From the NCBI GenBank assembly GCA_002477475.1, contig DLPX01000078.1, forward strand, positions 1 to 19,900: DNA of 19,900 nucleotides, given 5' to 3'. The notes below the pieces were generated by a model. That model saw nothing but the letters and a program-made list of their open reading frames with translations, made no database searches and was not told the origin of the DNA. Positions within the stretch are counted from its first letter, which is position 1. Each line of letters starts with the position of its first letter. Source of the DNA: Proteobacteria bacterium UBA7447 (GTDB lineage: Bacteria; Pseudomonadota; Gammaproteobacteria; Arenicellales; UBA868). The position numbers and the translations under genes are program-made. Of this stretch, positions 8,537 to 15,474 are shown piece by piece.

Positions 8537-9361
8537 CTATCTGTTTCGGTTTTCGAGTTTTTCGTTAAGTTGGGCTATCTCTTCACGCAGCCCACGGAGT
8601 TCATCAATTACTGACGCTGGATCCTCTTCTGTTGAGCCTCTCTTGCTCTGTTCATCTTCATCAGATTTCGCATGCAAGGTCTGCATCGTTTCGACAATTA
8701 TTCCTATAAAGAGGTTCAGCATGGTGAATGTCGCCACCAGGATAAAGAACACAAAAAAGATCCATGCAAAAGGAAAAACCTGCATCACGGGACGTACCAC
8801 ACCCATAGACCAACTCTCCAGCGTCATGATCTGGAACAAGGTAAACATCGAACGGCCCAGGCTGCCGAACCAGTCGGGGAATACTGCGCCATATAAGCCC
8901 GTCGCCACCACGGCAAACACATAAAAAATAATCAGAATCAATACGCCGATCGACGCGATCCCAGGAATGGCATGTAGGAGCGCTTCCACAACAAACCGCA
9001 AGCGTGGCACGGCTGATATGAGGCGCAACAAGCGCAACACTCGCAACACTCGCAAGACCGCGAAGGGCCCGCTCGCGGGAACAAGAGCAATAGCAACAAC
9101 AAAAAAATCAAAAAGATTCCAGTAACTTCGAAAAAATTTCCGCCCCGAGGCCGCCAGCTTCAAGACGATCTCCAGGACGAAAACGGCGAGGATGAATTGA
9201 TCCAACAGAGACAGCCAGAGACCAAAATAATCCGTCAGACCGACTGAGGTCTGAATCCCTAAAATCACCCCGTTGAGCACAATCAGGGCGATAATGAATC
9301 TCTGGACCGAGGCTCTCTCGAGCCAGGTGCTGAGGTCTTTTCTAAACTGGGAACTAGGCAC
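8537..9361 (-). CDS. Bacterial voltage-gated sodium channel (BacNav/NaChBac family)
   Basis: A 274-residue single-domain six-segment channel that should assemble as a homotetramer in the inner membrane. S1 is about 21-38, S2 50-71 (with acidic E64), S3 80-95 (N82, D85) and S4 100-117. S4 carries arginines at every third position: R104, R107, R110, R113. S5 is about 130-155 and S6 196-226. The pore filter TLESWSM (180-186) has the glutamate that defines sodium selectivity in NaChBac, NavAb and NavMs. The acidic cytoplasmic neck (KSDEDEQS) leads into a C-terminal coiled coil (about 250-272) that assembles tetramers in this family. It starts with GTG, with GGAGGAG just upstream. Voltage sensing and sodium selectivity are inferred from these hallmarks. 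Confidence 0.95.
   Translation of the reverse strand: MPSSQFRKDLSTWLERASVQRFIIALIVLNGVILGIQTSVGLTDYFGLWLSLLDQFILAVFVLEIVLKLAASGRKFFRSYWNLFDFFVVAIALVPASGPFAVLRVLRVLRLLRLISAVPRLRFVVEALLHAIPGIASIGVLILIIFYVFAVVATGLYGAVFPDWFGSLGRSMFTLFQIMTLESWSMGVVRPVMQVFPFAWIFFVFFILVATFTMLNLFIGIIVETMQTLHAKSDEDEQSKRGSTEEDPASVIDELRGLREEIAQLNEKLENRNR
9022..9057. repeat. Four 9-base units encoding the S4 voltage sensor
   Basis: The plus strand shows AGGCGCAAC, AAGCGCAAC, ACTCGCAAC and ACTCGCAAG in tandem. On the coding (minus) strand each unit supplies three residues of the VLRVLRVLRLLRL pattern. The DNA repeat is explained by the protein's arginine-every-third-residue requirement and similar codon choice. Confidence 0.8.
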
Positions 9362-9365
9362 GCGA

Positions 9366-9372
9366 CTCCTCC
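9366..9372 (-). promoter_or_regulatory. Strong Shine-Dalgarno for the channel GTG start
   Basis: GGAGGAG read leftward places GGAGG six bases before the GTG at 9361-9359. This supports GTG as the start of the channel gene and a 274-residue product. Confidence 0.7.
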
Positions 9373-9417
9373 AACGAAACCCGGATTCTATCCGGCGTGC
9401 CTGACCTATATCACTTT

Positions 9418-9684
9418 TTATGCCCGCTCAAACAGGGTGGCACCCAAACGTTGCCGGTCGGAGACAAACTGCCGAATCCGGCTCGACAGATCAGCCGCTC
9501 CACGACCCGCCCAGCGACAAAGCAGGAAACCACTGCTTCCGCCGGCGAAGCTGACACATAGTCCGAGCGTCATCAGTTCAGCGCCGGTTAAACCGGTCGC
9601 TCCGACGACATCGCTGAATCCAAAAACCGTGGCGGCAAGGCTGGTGAAACCAAGCCACGAAAGAAAATCAAGAAAGTCCTGCAT
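9418..9684 (-). CDS. Small predicted membrane protein, unrecognised
   Basis: An 88-residue protein I do not recognise. It has a hydrophobic stretch near 8-25 and a clearer membrane segment about 36-57 (LMTLGLCVSFAGGSSGFLLC). A basic, probably cytoplasmic tail follows (RIRQFVSDRQRLGATLFERA). The ATG has GAAGGGA about seven bases upstream, which supports real translation. It lies 56 bases upstream of the sodium channel on the same strand, so the two may share a transcript. An overlapping plus-strand frame of similar length lacks these hallmarks and is treated as a shadow. No function is assigned; an accessory role to the channel is only a guess from position. Confidence 0.6.
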   Translation of the reverse strand: MQDFLDFLSWLGFTSLAATVFGFSDVVGATGLTGAELMTLGLCVSFAGGSSGFLLCRWAGRGAADLSSRIRQFVSDRQRLGATLFERA

Positions 9685-9732
9685 GTTGTATCCCTTCTTC
9701 TAGTGAATTCGGGGACAGTTTGGACTCCACAA

Positions 9733-9749
9733 GGCTCACAGGATGAGCC
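9733..9749. repeat. Short inverted repeat between the UXS gene and the small membrane protein gene
   Basis: GGCTCA, a 5-base loop CAGGA and TGAGCC form a perfect 6-bp stem in the 140-base gap 9685-9824. Neither strand has a T-run right after it, so it is not a textbook terminator. It could be an operator or RNA hairpin. Apart from this and AT-rich sequence with a TTGACA lacking a matching -10, I see nothing in the gap. Confidence 0.35.
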
Positions 9750-9824
9750 AGCATGAAAGTTTACTTAATTTCGTTTTTTCAATAACTTATCAGGGATATG
9801 TCAAAAACTCTGGGAACTTTCCGG

Positions 9825-10772
9825 CTACAGTATGCTCCTAAAGTAGTCAATTGTTCTTGCCAGGCCGTCCGCAAGCGGGATCGTCGGTTCCCAGGACAAC
9901 TCATTTCTTGCGAGCTCGATGTCAGGCCTGCGCTGTTGCGGATCATCTTCGGGCAATGTCTTGAATTCAGTGACAGAGCTCGACCCGGTTTGCTGGATCA
10001 CTTGCGTTGCCAGTTCCAGCATTGAGAATTCTCCGGGATTACCTAGATTCACGGGGCCCGTGAAATCCGTCCTTGATTCCATTAATCGGATCAGGCCTTC
10101 AACAAGATCGTCCACGTAGCAAAATGACCTTGTCTGTGATCCATCGCCAAAGATAGTCAATGACTCTTGACGCAGCGCCTGGACAATAAAATTAGACACA
10201 ACCCGGCCGTCGTCCGGATGCATTCTTGGGCCATAGGTGTTGAATATCCGCGCTACCTTGATCTCCAGTCGATGCTGGCGCCAGTAATCAAAAAACAATG
10301 TCTCCGCGCAGCGCTTGCCTTCGTCGTAGCATGACCGCACACCCACCGGATTTACCTTACCCCAATAATGCTCCGGCTGAGGATGGATCTCAGGATCGCC
10401 GTAGACTTCACTGGTAGACGCCTGGAGTATCCTCGCCCCGGTTCGTTTAGCCAGTCCAAGCATGTTGATCGCTCCATGCACGCTCGTTTTGGTCGTCTGA
10501 ACAGGGTCATATTGATAATGCACCGGAGATGCCGGGCAGGCGAGGTTGTAGATCTGATCTACTTCAAGATACAGCGGAAAGGTCACATCATGGCGGATTA
10601 ACTCAAAATTACTTTCGGTCAACAGATGCGCAATATTCCGCTTATCGCCGGTGTAGAAGTTGTCGACACAGACAACGTCGTTTCCGGCTGACACAAGGCG
10701 ATCGCAAAGATGTGATCCCACAAAACCGGCACCTCCAGTGACAAGAATTCGTTTTCGGGCTGCTTTATTCAT
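9825..10772 (-). CDS. UDP-glucuronate decarboxylase (UDP-xylose synthase)
   Basis: A 315-residue extended short-chain dehydrogenase. It should convert UDP-glucuronate to UDP-xylose with bound NAD+ in the cytoplasm, supplying sugar for envelope polysaccharide. The NAD motif is G13-xx-G16-xx-G19 (VTGGAGFVGSHL). The catalytic region has STSEVYGDP (119-127) and Y149-DEG-K153. Typical UXS phrases include YNLACPASPVHYQ, ARIFNTYGPRMHPDDGRVVSN and GDGSQTRSFCYVDDL. The length fits the soluble, decarboxylase-only form rather than bifunctional ArnA. AAAGGG lies about ten bases before the ATG. It follows tRNA-Thr by 52 bases on the same strand. A related 4,6-dehydratase is less likely given the ACPASPVHYQ motif. 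Confidence 0.92.
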   Translation of the reverse strand: MNKAARKRILVTGGAGFVGSHLCDRLVSAGNDVVCVDNFYTGDKRNIAHLLTESNFELIRHDVTFPLYLEVDQIYNLACPASPVHYQYDPVQTTKTSVHGAINMLGLAKRTGARILQASTSEVYGDPEIHPQPEHYWGKVNPVGVRSCYDEGKRCAETLFFDYWRQHRLEIKVARIFNTYGPRMHPDDGRVVSNFIVQALRQESLTIFGDGSQTRSFCYVDDLVEGLIRLMESRTDFTGPVNLGNPGEFSMLELATQVIQQTGSSSVTEFKTLPEDDPQQRRPDIELARNELSWEPTIPLADGLARTIDYFRSIL

Positions 10773-10824
10773 ATTAGAAGTACCCTTTGATAGGCGCTTG
10801 GAAGGATCGCTTGAAAGGAAATAG

Positions 10825-10900
10825 TGGTGCCGGAGATAGGATTCGAACCTACGACCTTCGCATTACGAATGCGCTGCTCTACCAACTGAGCTACACCGGC
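10825..10900 (-). tRNA. tRNA-Thr (anticodon CGU)
   Basis: A complete 76-base cloverleaf with encoded CCA (10825-10827). The D stem is GCTC/GAGC. The anticodon loop TTCGTAA gives anticodon CGU, reading ACG. The T arm is GTAGG-TTCGAAT-CCTAT. Sequence closely resembles E. coli tRNA-Thr(CGU), including a G/A opposition at 27-43. The acceptor stem GCCGGTG/CTCCGGC has a U-U opposition at 6-67, otherwise paired. No T-run hairpin follows, so transcription may continue into the UXS gene. Confidence 0.95.
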
Positions 10901-10921
10901 AACGATTTCGACGGGCGATGA

Positions 10922-10927
10922 ATTATA
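10922..10927 (-). promoter_or_regulatory. Perfect -10 element upstream of tRNA-Thr
   Basis: TATAAT on the minus strand would start transcription near 10915, about 15 bases before the tRNA 5' end. It is followed by a GC-rich stretch (GCCCG) as often seen in stringently controlled stable-RNA promoters. No good -35 box is present at the expected distance. The site lies just after the end of the ovothiol-type methyltransferase gene. Confidence 0.45.
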
Positions 10928-10972
10928 CGGAGATTCCAACAGATAGTGCGCCAGCCGCCGACTAAATCGGCC

Positions 10973-11728
10973 TTACCTTCGAATCCATGCTCCAACGCAC
11001 GCGACACTCATGAAAAATTTCCGCTCATGTTGTCGGATAAGAAAAGGCTCATCTCCGATTTTCGTTTGGCGAAAGTTCGGCTCAAGAAGCTTTGCCACTG
11101 TATCCATGGAAGTCATTTCTTTGCCGTCCTGAATGAATCCACCGAGCCGCTCCTCAGGCTGAGTAAATTCATCCCACCAGGTGAAAGGGGAACAGATGAT
11201 TACCTGAGCGCCCGGTTGCGTGATGTCACTAAGCCTGGACAGCACTTTTCGTGGATGTGCCACTCGATCAAGCAGATTGGCCATTATGATGACGTCGAAT
11301 TTACCCAATGACTCGGATAGGTTTTCCGCATCCCCTTGGCAGAAGGACGTCCGATCAGGCGAAACATCAGCCGGAAGTCGCACTTGCGATGATGTGCCGA
11401 GAGTGCCCTCTCTCGTTAACTGAAAGGTGACGAGCCCGCTCTCTCTAATCTTCTTTGCTGATTCGATAAAGGTCGTCGAGTAGTCAATGCCAACAACCGA
11501 CTCACATACGCGGGTCAATTCCAAACTGATCCGGCCCACTGCACAACCAAGATCAAGCGCACGGCTTCCAGCACGAAGCCGACTCTTGTCGACCCACCCC
11601 ACAAGTCTCTTGTGAAATCCAAGAGCCTTGACCGGTCCAAAATCCCACGGCAACACTGACGCGTCGTTTCCGTAATGAAACACTAAGTATTCGTTTAGTT
11701 GCGCCGCTGTATCGTAGTAATCTGGCAT
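10973..11728 (-). CDS. Stand-alone OvoA C-terminal-like SAM methyltransferase (putative 4-mercaptohistidine N1-methyltransferase)
   Basis: A 251-residue class I methyltransferase. The SAM-binding motif is LDLGCAVGRISLEL (about 58-71), with an acidic VVGIDYS strand after it. The opening YYDTAAQLNEYLVFHYGN, the FCQGDAENL and ANLLDRVAHPR segments, and the ending SPFTWWDEFT and EPFLIRQHERKF match the family named after the C-terminal domain of OvoA. That domain N-methylates 5-thiohistidine to make ovothiol A, a thiol antioxidant. Here it is free-standing; the iron-dependent sulfoxide synthase half of OvoA is not in the window. It starts 36 bases after soxG and probably belongs to the sarcosine oxidase transcript. 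Family assignment is from remembered motifs and the true substrate is unproven. Confidence 0.8.
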   Translation of the reverse strand: MPDYYDTAAQLNEYLVFHYGNDASVLPWDFGPVKALGFHKRLVGWVDKSRLRAGSRALDLGCAVGRISLELTRVCESVVGIDYSTTFIESAKKIRESGLVTFQLTREGTLGTSSQVRLPADVSPDRTSFCQGDAENLSESLGKFDVIIMANLLDRVAHPRKVLSRLSDITQPGAQVIICSPFTWWDEFTQPEERLGGFIQDGKEMTSMDTVAKLLEPNFRQTKIGDEPFLIRQHERKFFMSVACVGAWIRR

Positions 11729-11764
11729 AACCCACCGGCGTTATGAACGGCCTCGGTTTTCTGG

Positions 11765-12271
11765 CTAAAACGTATGACCCTGCGCCATTTTAAGCCAACG
11801 CTCCACGTATTCAGAATAACTCGCCTCCACGAAGAGTTCATAAGCCCTGCCCGACTCCACCACCTGCAATGTGGCGCCGCACCGTGCAAAACCGCCGCGC
11901 GTACACTGCCCGCTCTCGAGACGCCGCAGATCAAGACTGAATCCCTGGCGCAATACGGCGACCGCATCCGGCCCTTTGATAGAAAAACCCTGAAAGTGGT
12001 CGGTAACCACAGTGACGGCTGCGTGTTCGCCCGATACGGCTTCTGAAAGCCTGTGAAAGAGCTCATCCTCATTTTTCAATGCTGTCCTGACCCACCAGTG
12101 ATCCGAGGCAAGGCTAAGTATTGAAAATGCCCTACTGATCAATGCTGTGTGTGCTGATTTGGGAAAAGTGACATCAAGTACGGCTTCCCAGTTGGTGGTC
12201 ACCTGCGTCTCGCCCCGAAGATTGATCAACGCATAATGTGCCAAAGATGAGACTTCCACCTGATAACTCAT
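11765..12271 (-). CDS. soxG: Sarcosine oxidase gamma subunit
   Basis: A 168-residue protein in the position and size of the gamma subunit of heterotetrameric sarcosine oxidase. Gamma is the least conserved subunit and resembles part of GcvT/YgfZ folds. Recognisable features are SLASDHWWVRTA and the HFQGFSIKGPDAVAVLRQGFSLDLR segment, followed by RCGATLQVVESGRAYELFVEASYSEYVERWL. It overlaps the end of soxA by four bases (ATGA), which indicates translational coupling. The identification relies about equally on sequence and on the soxBDAG order. Confidence 0.88.
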   Translation of the reverse strand: MSYQVEVSSLAHYALINLRGETQVTTNWEAVLDVTFPKSAHTALISRAFSILSLASDHWWVRTALKNEDELFHRLSEAVSGEHAAVTVVTDHFQGFSIKGPDAVAVLRQGFSLDLRRLESGQCTRGGFARCGATLQVVESGRAYELFVEASYSEYVERWLKMAQGHTF

Positions 12272-15204
12272 GCGCGCATCCTCTCACCCTTCGGGTCATA
12301 GAACGCGGGCTCAGTAACGGTTGCAACGCAACTGTTTTCCAGGCCCGATATCACAACCTTTTCCCCATGACGGTTCTGTCCATCCTTCAATAGAGCCAGA
12401 GCGATCGTCCTTTTGAGTGTCGGACTGAAACAGGCTGCAGTTACGTGGCCTTGAAATCCCGAGCGGGAATTGCTCTCCTGCGCCGGAAGCAGCGCTGACC
12501 CATCGGCCACTGGAGCCCGTTCATCATCCGGAAGCAGGCCCACAACGTGTTGGCGCTCTCCGCCCAACTTGATATCTCGCAGCAGGCTGCGTTTGCCGAT
12601 GAAGTCAGATTTGGTCATGTCGACGATCCAGCCCATCCCGGCATCAAAGGGATTCGTGATGTTGTCGCCTTCATGTCCGGGAGAGATAAATCCTTTTTCG
12701 ATGCGCAACACTCCGCTTGTTTCCGAGCCCACAGGCGTTATGTCGAACTCTTTGCCCGCCTCCATCAGAATCTTCCAGAGTTTCAGCGCAGAACGTCTTG
12801 CAACGTTAACCTCAAAACTGAGTTCTCCCGTATAACTCACGCGTGCCACGCGGACGTTTATTCCTTCAAGCGCTCCATCACGAAAATCAAGAAACTGAAA
12901 GGTTGGATCAAGCGCGATGTCGCTCTCAAGCTTGCCCAACACCACGCGCGCCAAAGGTCCGCACACACACATCGTAGCCCACGCTGCAGAGACATTGACG
13001 AGATACACGTTGAGATCGGTCCATTCGGTTTGAAGGAGACGATCAATATGCGCGTATACCGGTCCCGCGGCACCCGTTCCACAAGACATCAGATAACGGT
13101 TCTGGTCGACACGAAAAGTGACACCATCGTCAAACAGGCGTCCGTCTTCGCGCAGCATGAGACCAAAGCGGCCACGACCCACAGGAAGATTGTCAAAACG
13201 ATTGGTGTACAGCCGATTCAGGAGTTCTCCCGTATCCGGTCCTTGCAGTTCGAAGGTCCCAAGTGGGGAGCCATCGTAAATCCCGCATGAAGTTCGCACC
13301 GCTGCCGCTTCCCGGGCAACGGCGTCCTCCATCACCTCCCCCGGCCGGGGAAAGAAGAACGGCCTTCGAAAGTTGGCGCCCGCCTCATCCATGGCGGCTC
13401 CGTTTTCAATATTCCATGCCGTCATAGGCGTGGTTCTCGCCGGAATAATCAGGGGCCCACGCTCACTGCCGCCTATGGCGCCGAAACTCACCGGGGCAAA
13501 TGGCGGTCGAAAGGTAGTAGTCCCTACCGATGACTGCTCCTCCCCCAACTCCCTAGAAACAAGACCAATAACGTTGGGATTACCAATTTTTCCCTGATCC
13601 ACCGCCATCCCCGCAGTCGTATAGCGTTTCACATGTTCTATCGATTGAAAGTTCTCCCGCACCGCAAGTGCAATGTCCGCGGTAGTCACGTCGTTCTGAA
13701 AGTCAACGAATGCCTTGCCCTTGAGGCCTTTTTCCGGCCAGATCTGATCGATCCGGTAGGCAACCTCATCCTCCGTCGCCGGCGTAGCCGGCGTACTCCA
13801 GGCCGAATTGCCTACGCTTTCACAAAACAATGTATTCGCAACATCGGTGGCTTCCTTCAATCCCTCAGCCAATGAGAACGTTCCGTTGGCGCCGCCGATT
13901 GGATATGCCCCCTGCGCTCGTTCGCCAGGGACAAAGGCAGCGGAGGCCTGCTCAAAACGTGAGCGCCCGCCCGCGTGAGAATAAAGATGAATTAGCGGGT
14001 TCCAGCCCCCCGAATGACAAACAAAGTCACAACGGACGGTTTTTGTGCCTGCTCCATTCTGATAGGTCACACCCTTTACCCCGGAGCGCCCCTGAACTCC
14101 CGTAATCCTCGCGTCGACTATCACGGGAACCTCTGAGTTTCTGGCAAGGCTAAGCTCTGCCTCGCTCGGACTTTTTCGCAGATCGAGAATGCTCTGAATC
14201 TCTATGCCGGCCGTCTTAAATGTTTCCAGGTGCGCATACGGCGTCGAATTATTCGTGTAGATCAGCACCCTTTTGCCTGGGACCGCTGCAAACCGCCGAA
14301 TATATCGGACTGCCGCGTCAGCCAGCATTACCCCGGGACGATCATTGCCCGGAAAAATCAACGGCCGCTCTACAGCGCCGGTGGCAATGACTACTTTGCT
14401 GGCACGGATATGCCACAAACGTTCTTTCAACCATGATTCCGCCGGCTCGTGCTGTACTGCGATGACCATGTTGTGATCGTAGTAACCTGTCGCGGTGGTG
14501 CTTTGCAACCAGGTCACGTTCTCACGAGCCTGTAGTTCGCCAACCTCCCGTGACACCCAGTCGGATGCTGCCCGGCCATCAATCTGCCGGGGATGAAACA
14601 GCAAGTGGCCGCCAGGTGACTCCTGCATATCAAGCACCATGACATCGTGCCCCGTTTCTGCTGAAACTCTCGCGGCCTGGATCCCTGAGGGCCCCGCCCC
14701 CACAATCAGCACATCGGCGTGGTGGTTTACCCGTTCATAGCGACCCTGGTCTCGCTCTTTCGGAGAGTGGCCCAGCCCGGCCGCCTGGCGGATAAATCGG
14801 CTATAGAAGTCCCACCGCCCCGCCATAAACGTTTTGTAATAGAACCCCGCAGGGAACAGGGGGGCCAGGACACTGTTTATTGCGCGAAGATCGAATTTTG
14901 CGCTCGGCCAGCAGTTGACACTTCTTGCCTCAAGGTCCTCCCTCAAGGGAATCTCCGTTGCTCTAAGATTCGGTTGATCCCCATCACTCACCAACTGCAC
15001 AAGCGCGTTGGGTTCTTCCGGCCCACACGTGAGAAGGCCGCGGGGCCGGTGATACTTGAAACTCCGCCCGACGATCAGAACATCATTGGCCACAAGCGCA
15101 GAGGCCAGAGTATCTCCCTCATAGCCCTGATAGCGTTTCCCGTTGAACGTGAAACGCAAGGGACGTTGCCGATCAATCACTCCGCCATTCGCCAATCGCG
15201 TCAT
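12268..15204 (-). CDS. soxA: Sarcosine oxidase alpha subunit
   Basis: A 978-residue alpha subunit of heterotetrameric sarcosine oxidase, which oxidises sarcosine to glycine and passes the methylene group to tetrahydrofolate. Residues about 14-100 are the ferredoxin-like Fer2_4 domain (GRSFKYHRPRGLLTCG, EEPNALV). A pyridine nucleotide-binding domain spans about 160-440 with G169-x-G171-xx-G174 and ATGAVERPLIFPGNDRPGVM. A helical segment lies about 480-560. The C-terminal third is a GcvT-type folate-binding region with TSCGIYDGSPLGTFELQGPD and RVSYTGELSFEVNV. Length fits known alpha subunits. It overlaps both soxD (upstream) and soxG (downstream) by four bases. No frameshift or missing domain is visible. 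Confidence 0.95.
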   Translation of the reverse strand: MTRLANGGVIDRQRPLRFTFNGKRYQGYEGDTLASALVANDVLIVGRSFKYHRPRGLLTCGPEEPNALVQLVSDGDQPNLRATEIPLREDLEARSVNCWPSAKFDLRAINSVLAPLFPAGFYYKTFMAGRWDFYSRFIRQAAGLGHSPKERDQGRYERVNHHADVLIVGAGPSGIQAARVSAETGHDVMVLDMQESPGGHLLFHPRQIDGRAASDWVSREVGELQARENVTWLQSTTATGYYDHNMVIAVQHEPAESWLKERLWHIRASKVVIATGAVERPLIFPGNDRPGVMLADAAVRYIRRFAAVPGKRVLIYTNNSTPYAHLETFKTAGIEIQSILDLRKSPSEAELSLARNSEVPVIVDARITGVQGRSGVKGVTYQNGAGTKTVRCDFVCHSGGWNPLIHLYSHAGGRSRFEQASAAFVPGERAQGAYPIGGANGTFSLAEGLKEATDVANTLFCESVGNSAWSTPATPATEDEVAYRIDQIWPEKGLKGKAFVDFQNDVTTADIALAVRENFQSIEHVKRYTTAGMAVDQGKIGNPNVIGLVSRELGEEQSSVGTTTFRPPFAPVSFGAIGGSERGPLIIPARTTPMTAWNIENGAAMDEAGANFRRPFFFPRPGEVMEDAVAREAAAVRTSCGIYDGSPLGTFELQGPDTGELLNRLYTNRFDNLPVGRGRFGLMLREDGRLFDDGVTFRVDQNRYLMSCGTGAAGPVYAHIDRLLQTEWTDLNVYLVNVSAAWATMCVCGPLARVVLGKLESDIALDPTFQFLDFRDGALEGINVRVARVSYTGELSFEVNVARRSALKLWKILMEAGKEFDITPVGSETSGVLRIEKGFISPGHEGDNITNPFDAGMGWIVDMTKSDFIGKRSLLRDIKLGGERQHVVGLLPDDERAPVADGSALLPAQESNSRSGFQGHVTAACFSPTLKRTIALALLKDGQNRHGEKVVISGLENSCVATVTEPAFYDPKGERMRA

Positions 15205-15461
15205 TTTGACGGATCCTTGACGGGAGTAATCTCATGTGTGACTGTGTCACGATCAATCTGAAACCAACGCGTGCATCCGCTGACATGCCACCACCACTCC
15301 CGAACGACGCCTTTGGGATTTGTCGTGTTGAAAAGATAATCGGCCCAAGCCTCTTCCGTCTCGGCTTCAGGATTAGCGGGTCTCTTGCGATCTGCCTCGC
15401 CCGCGCAGACAAACTCGGTTTCGTTTCTTGGTCCACACCAAGGACAGGGAATTTCCAACAT
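15201..15461 (-). CDS. soxD: Sarcosine oxidase delta subunit
   Basis: An 86-residue delta subunit. The opening CPWCGPRNETEF gives C6 and C9; H59 and C63 lie in WWWHVSGCTRWF. These four positions equal the zinc ligands known for the delta subunit of heterotetrameric sarcosine oxidase, so the zinc site is intact. An extra C19 replaces the usual Tyr/Gly-rich position after EF. The ATG has GGGGA seven bases upstream, overlapping the end of soxB. Its stop overlaps the soxA start (ATGA). Role is structural within the complex. Confidence 0.95.
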   Translation of the reverse strand: MLEIPCPWCGPRNETEFVCAGEADRKRPANPEAETEEAWADYLFNTTNPKGVVREWWWHVSGCTRWFQIDRDTVTHEITPVKDPSK

Positions 15462-15474
15462 TACACAATCCCCA

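Noticed and set aside
9022..9057. Tandem 9-base repeat as a microsatellite or phase-variation tract.
   Set aside because: The unit is a multiple of three and fully explained by the S4 arginine periodicity; copy change would not shift the frame.
9733..9749. Inverted repeat GGCTCA/TGAGCC as a terminator for the UXS gene.
   Set aside because: It lacks a following T-run on either strand and is some 90 bases past the stop, so it was recorded only as a repeat.
10825..10900. tRNA-Thr as an attachment site for an integrated element.
   Set aside because: No integrase gene or duplicated tRNA 3' end was seen in the window, and the flanking genes look like ordinary chromosomal genes.
12547..13290. Plus-strand open frame of 247 codons opposite soxA.
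   Set aside because: Antisense shadow of the GcvT-like part of soxA; composition is unusual and no motif is visible.
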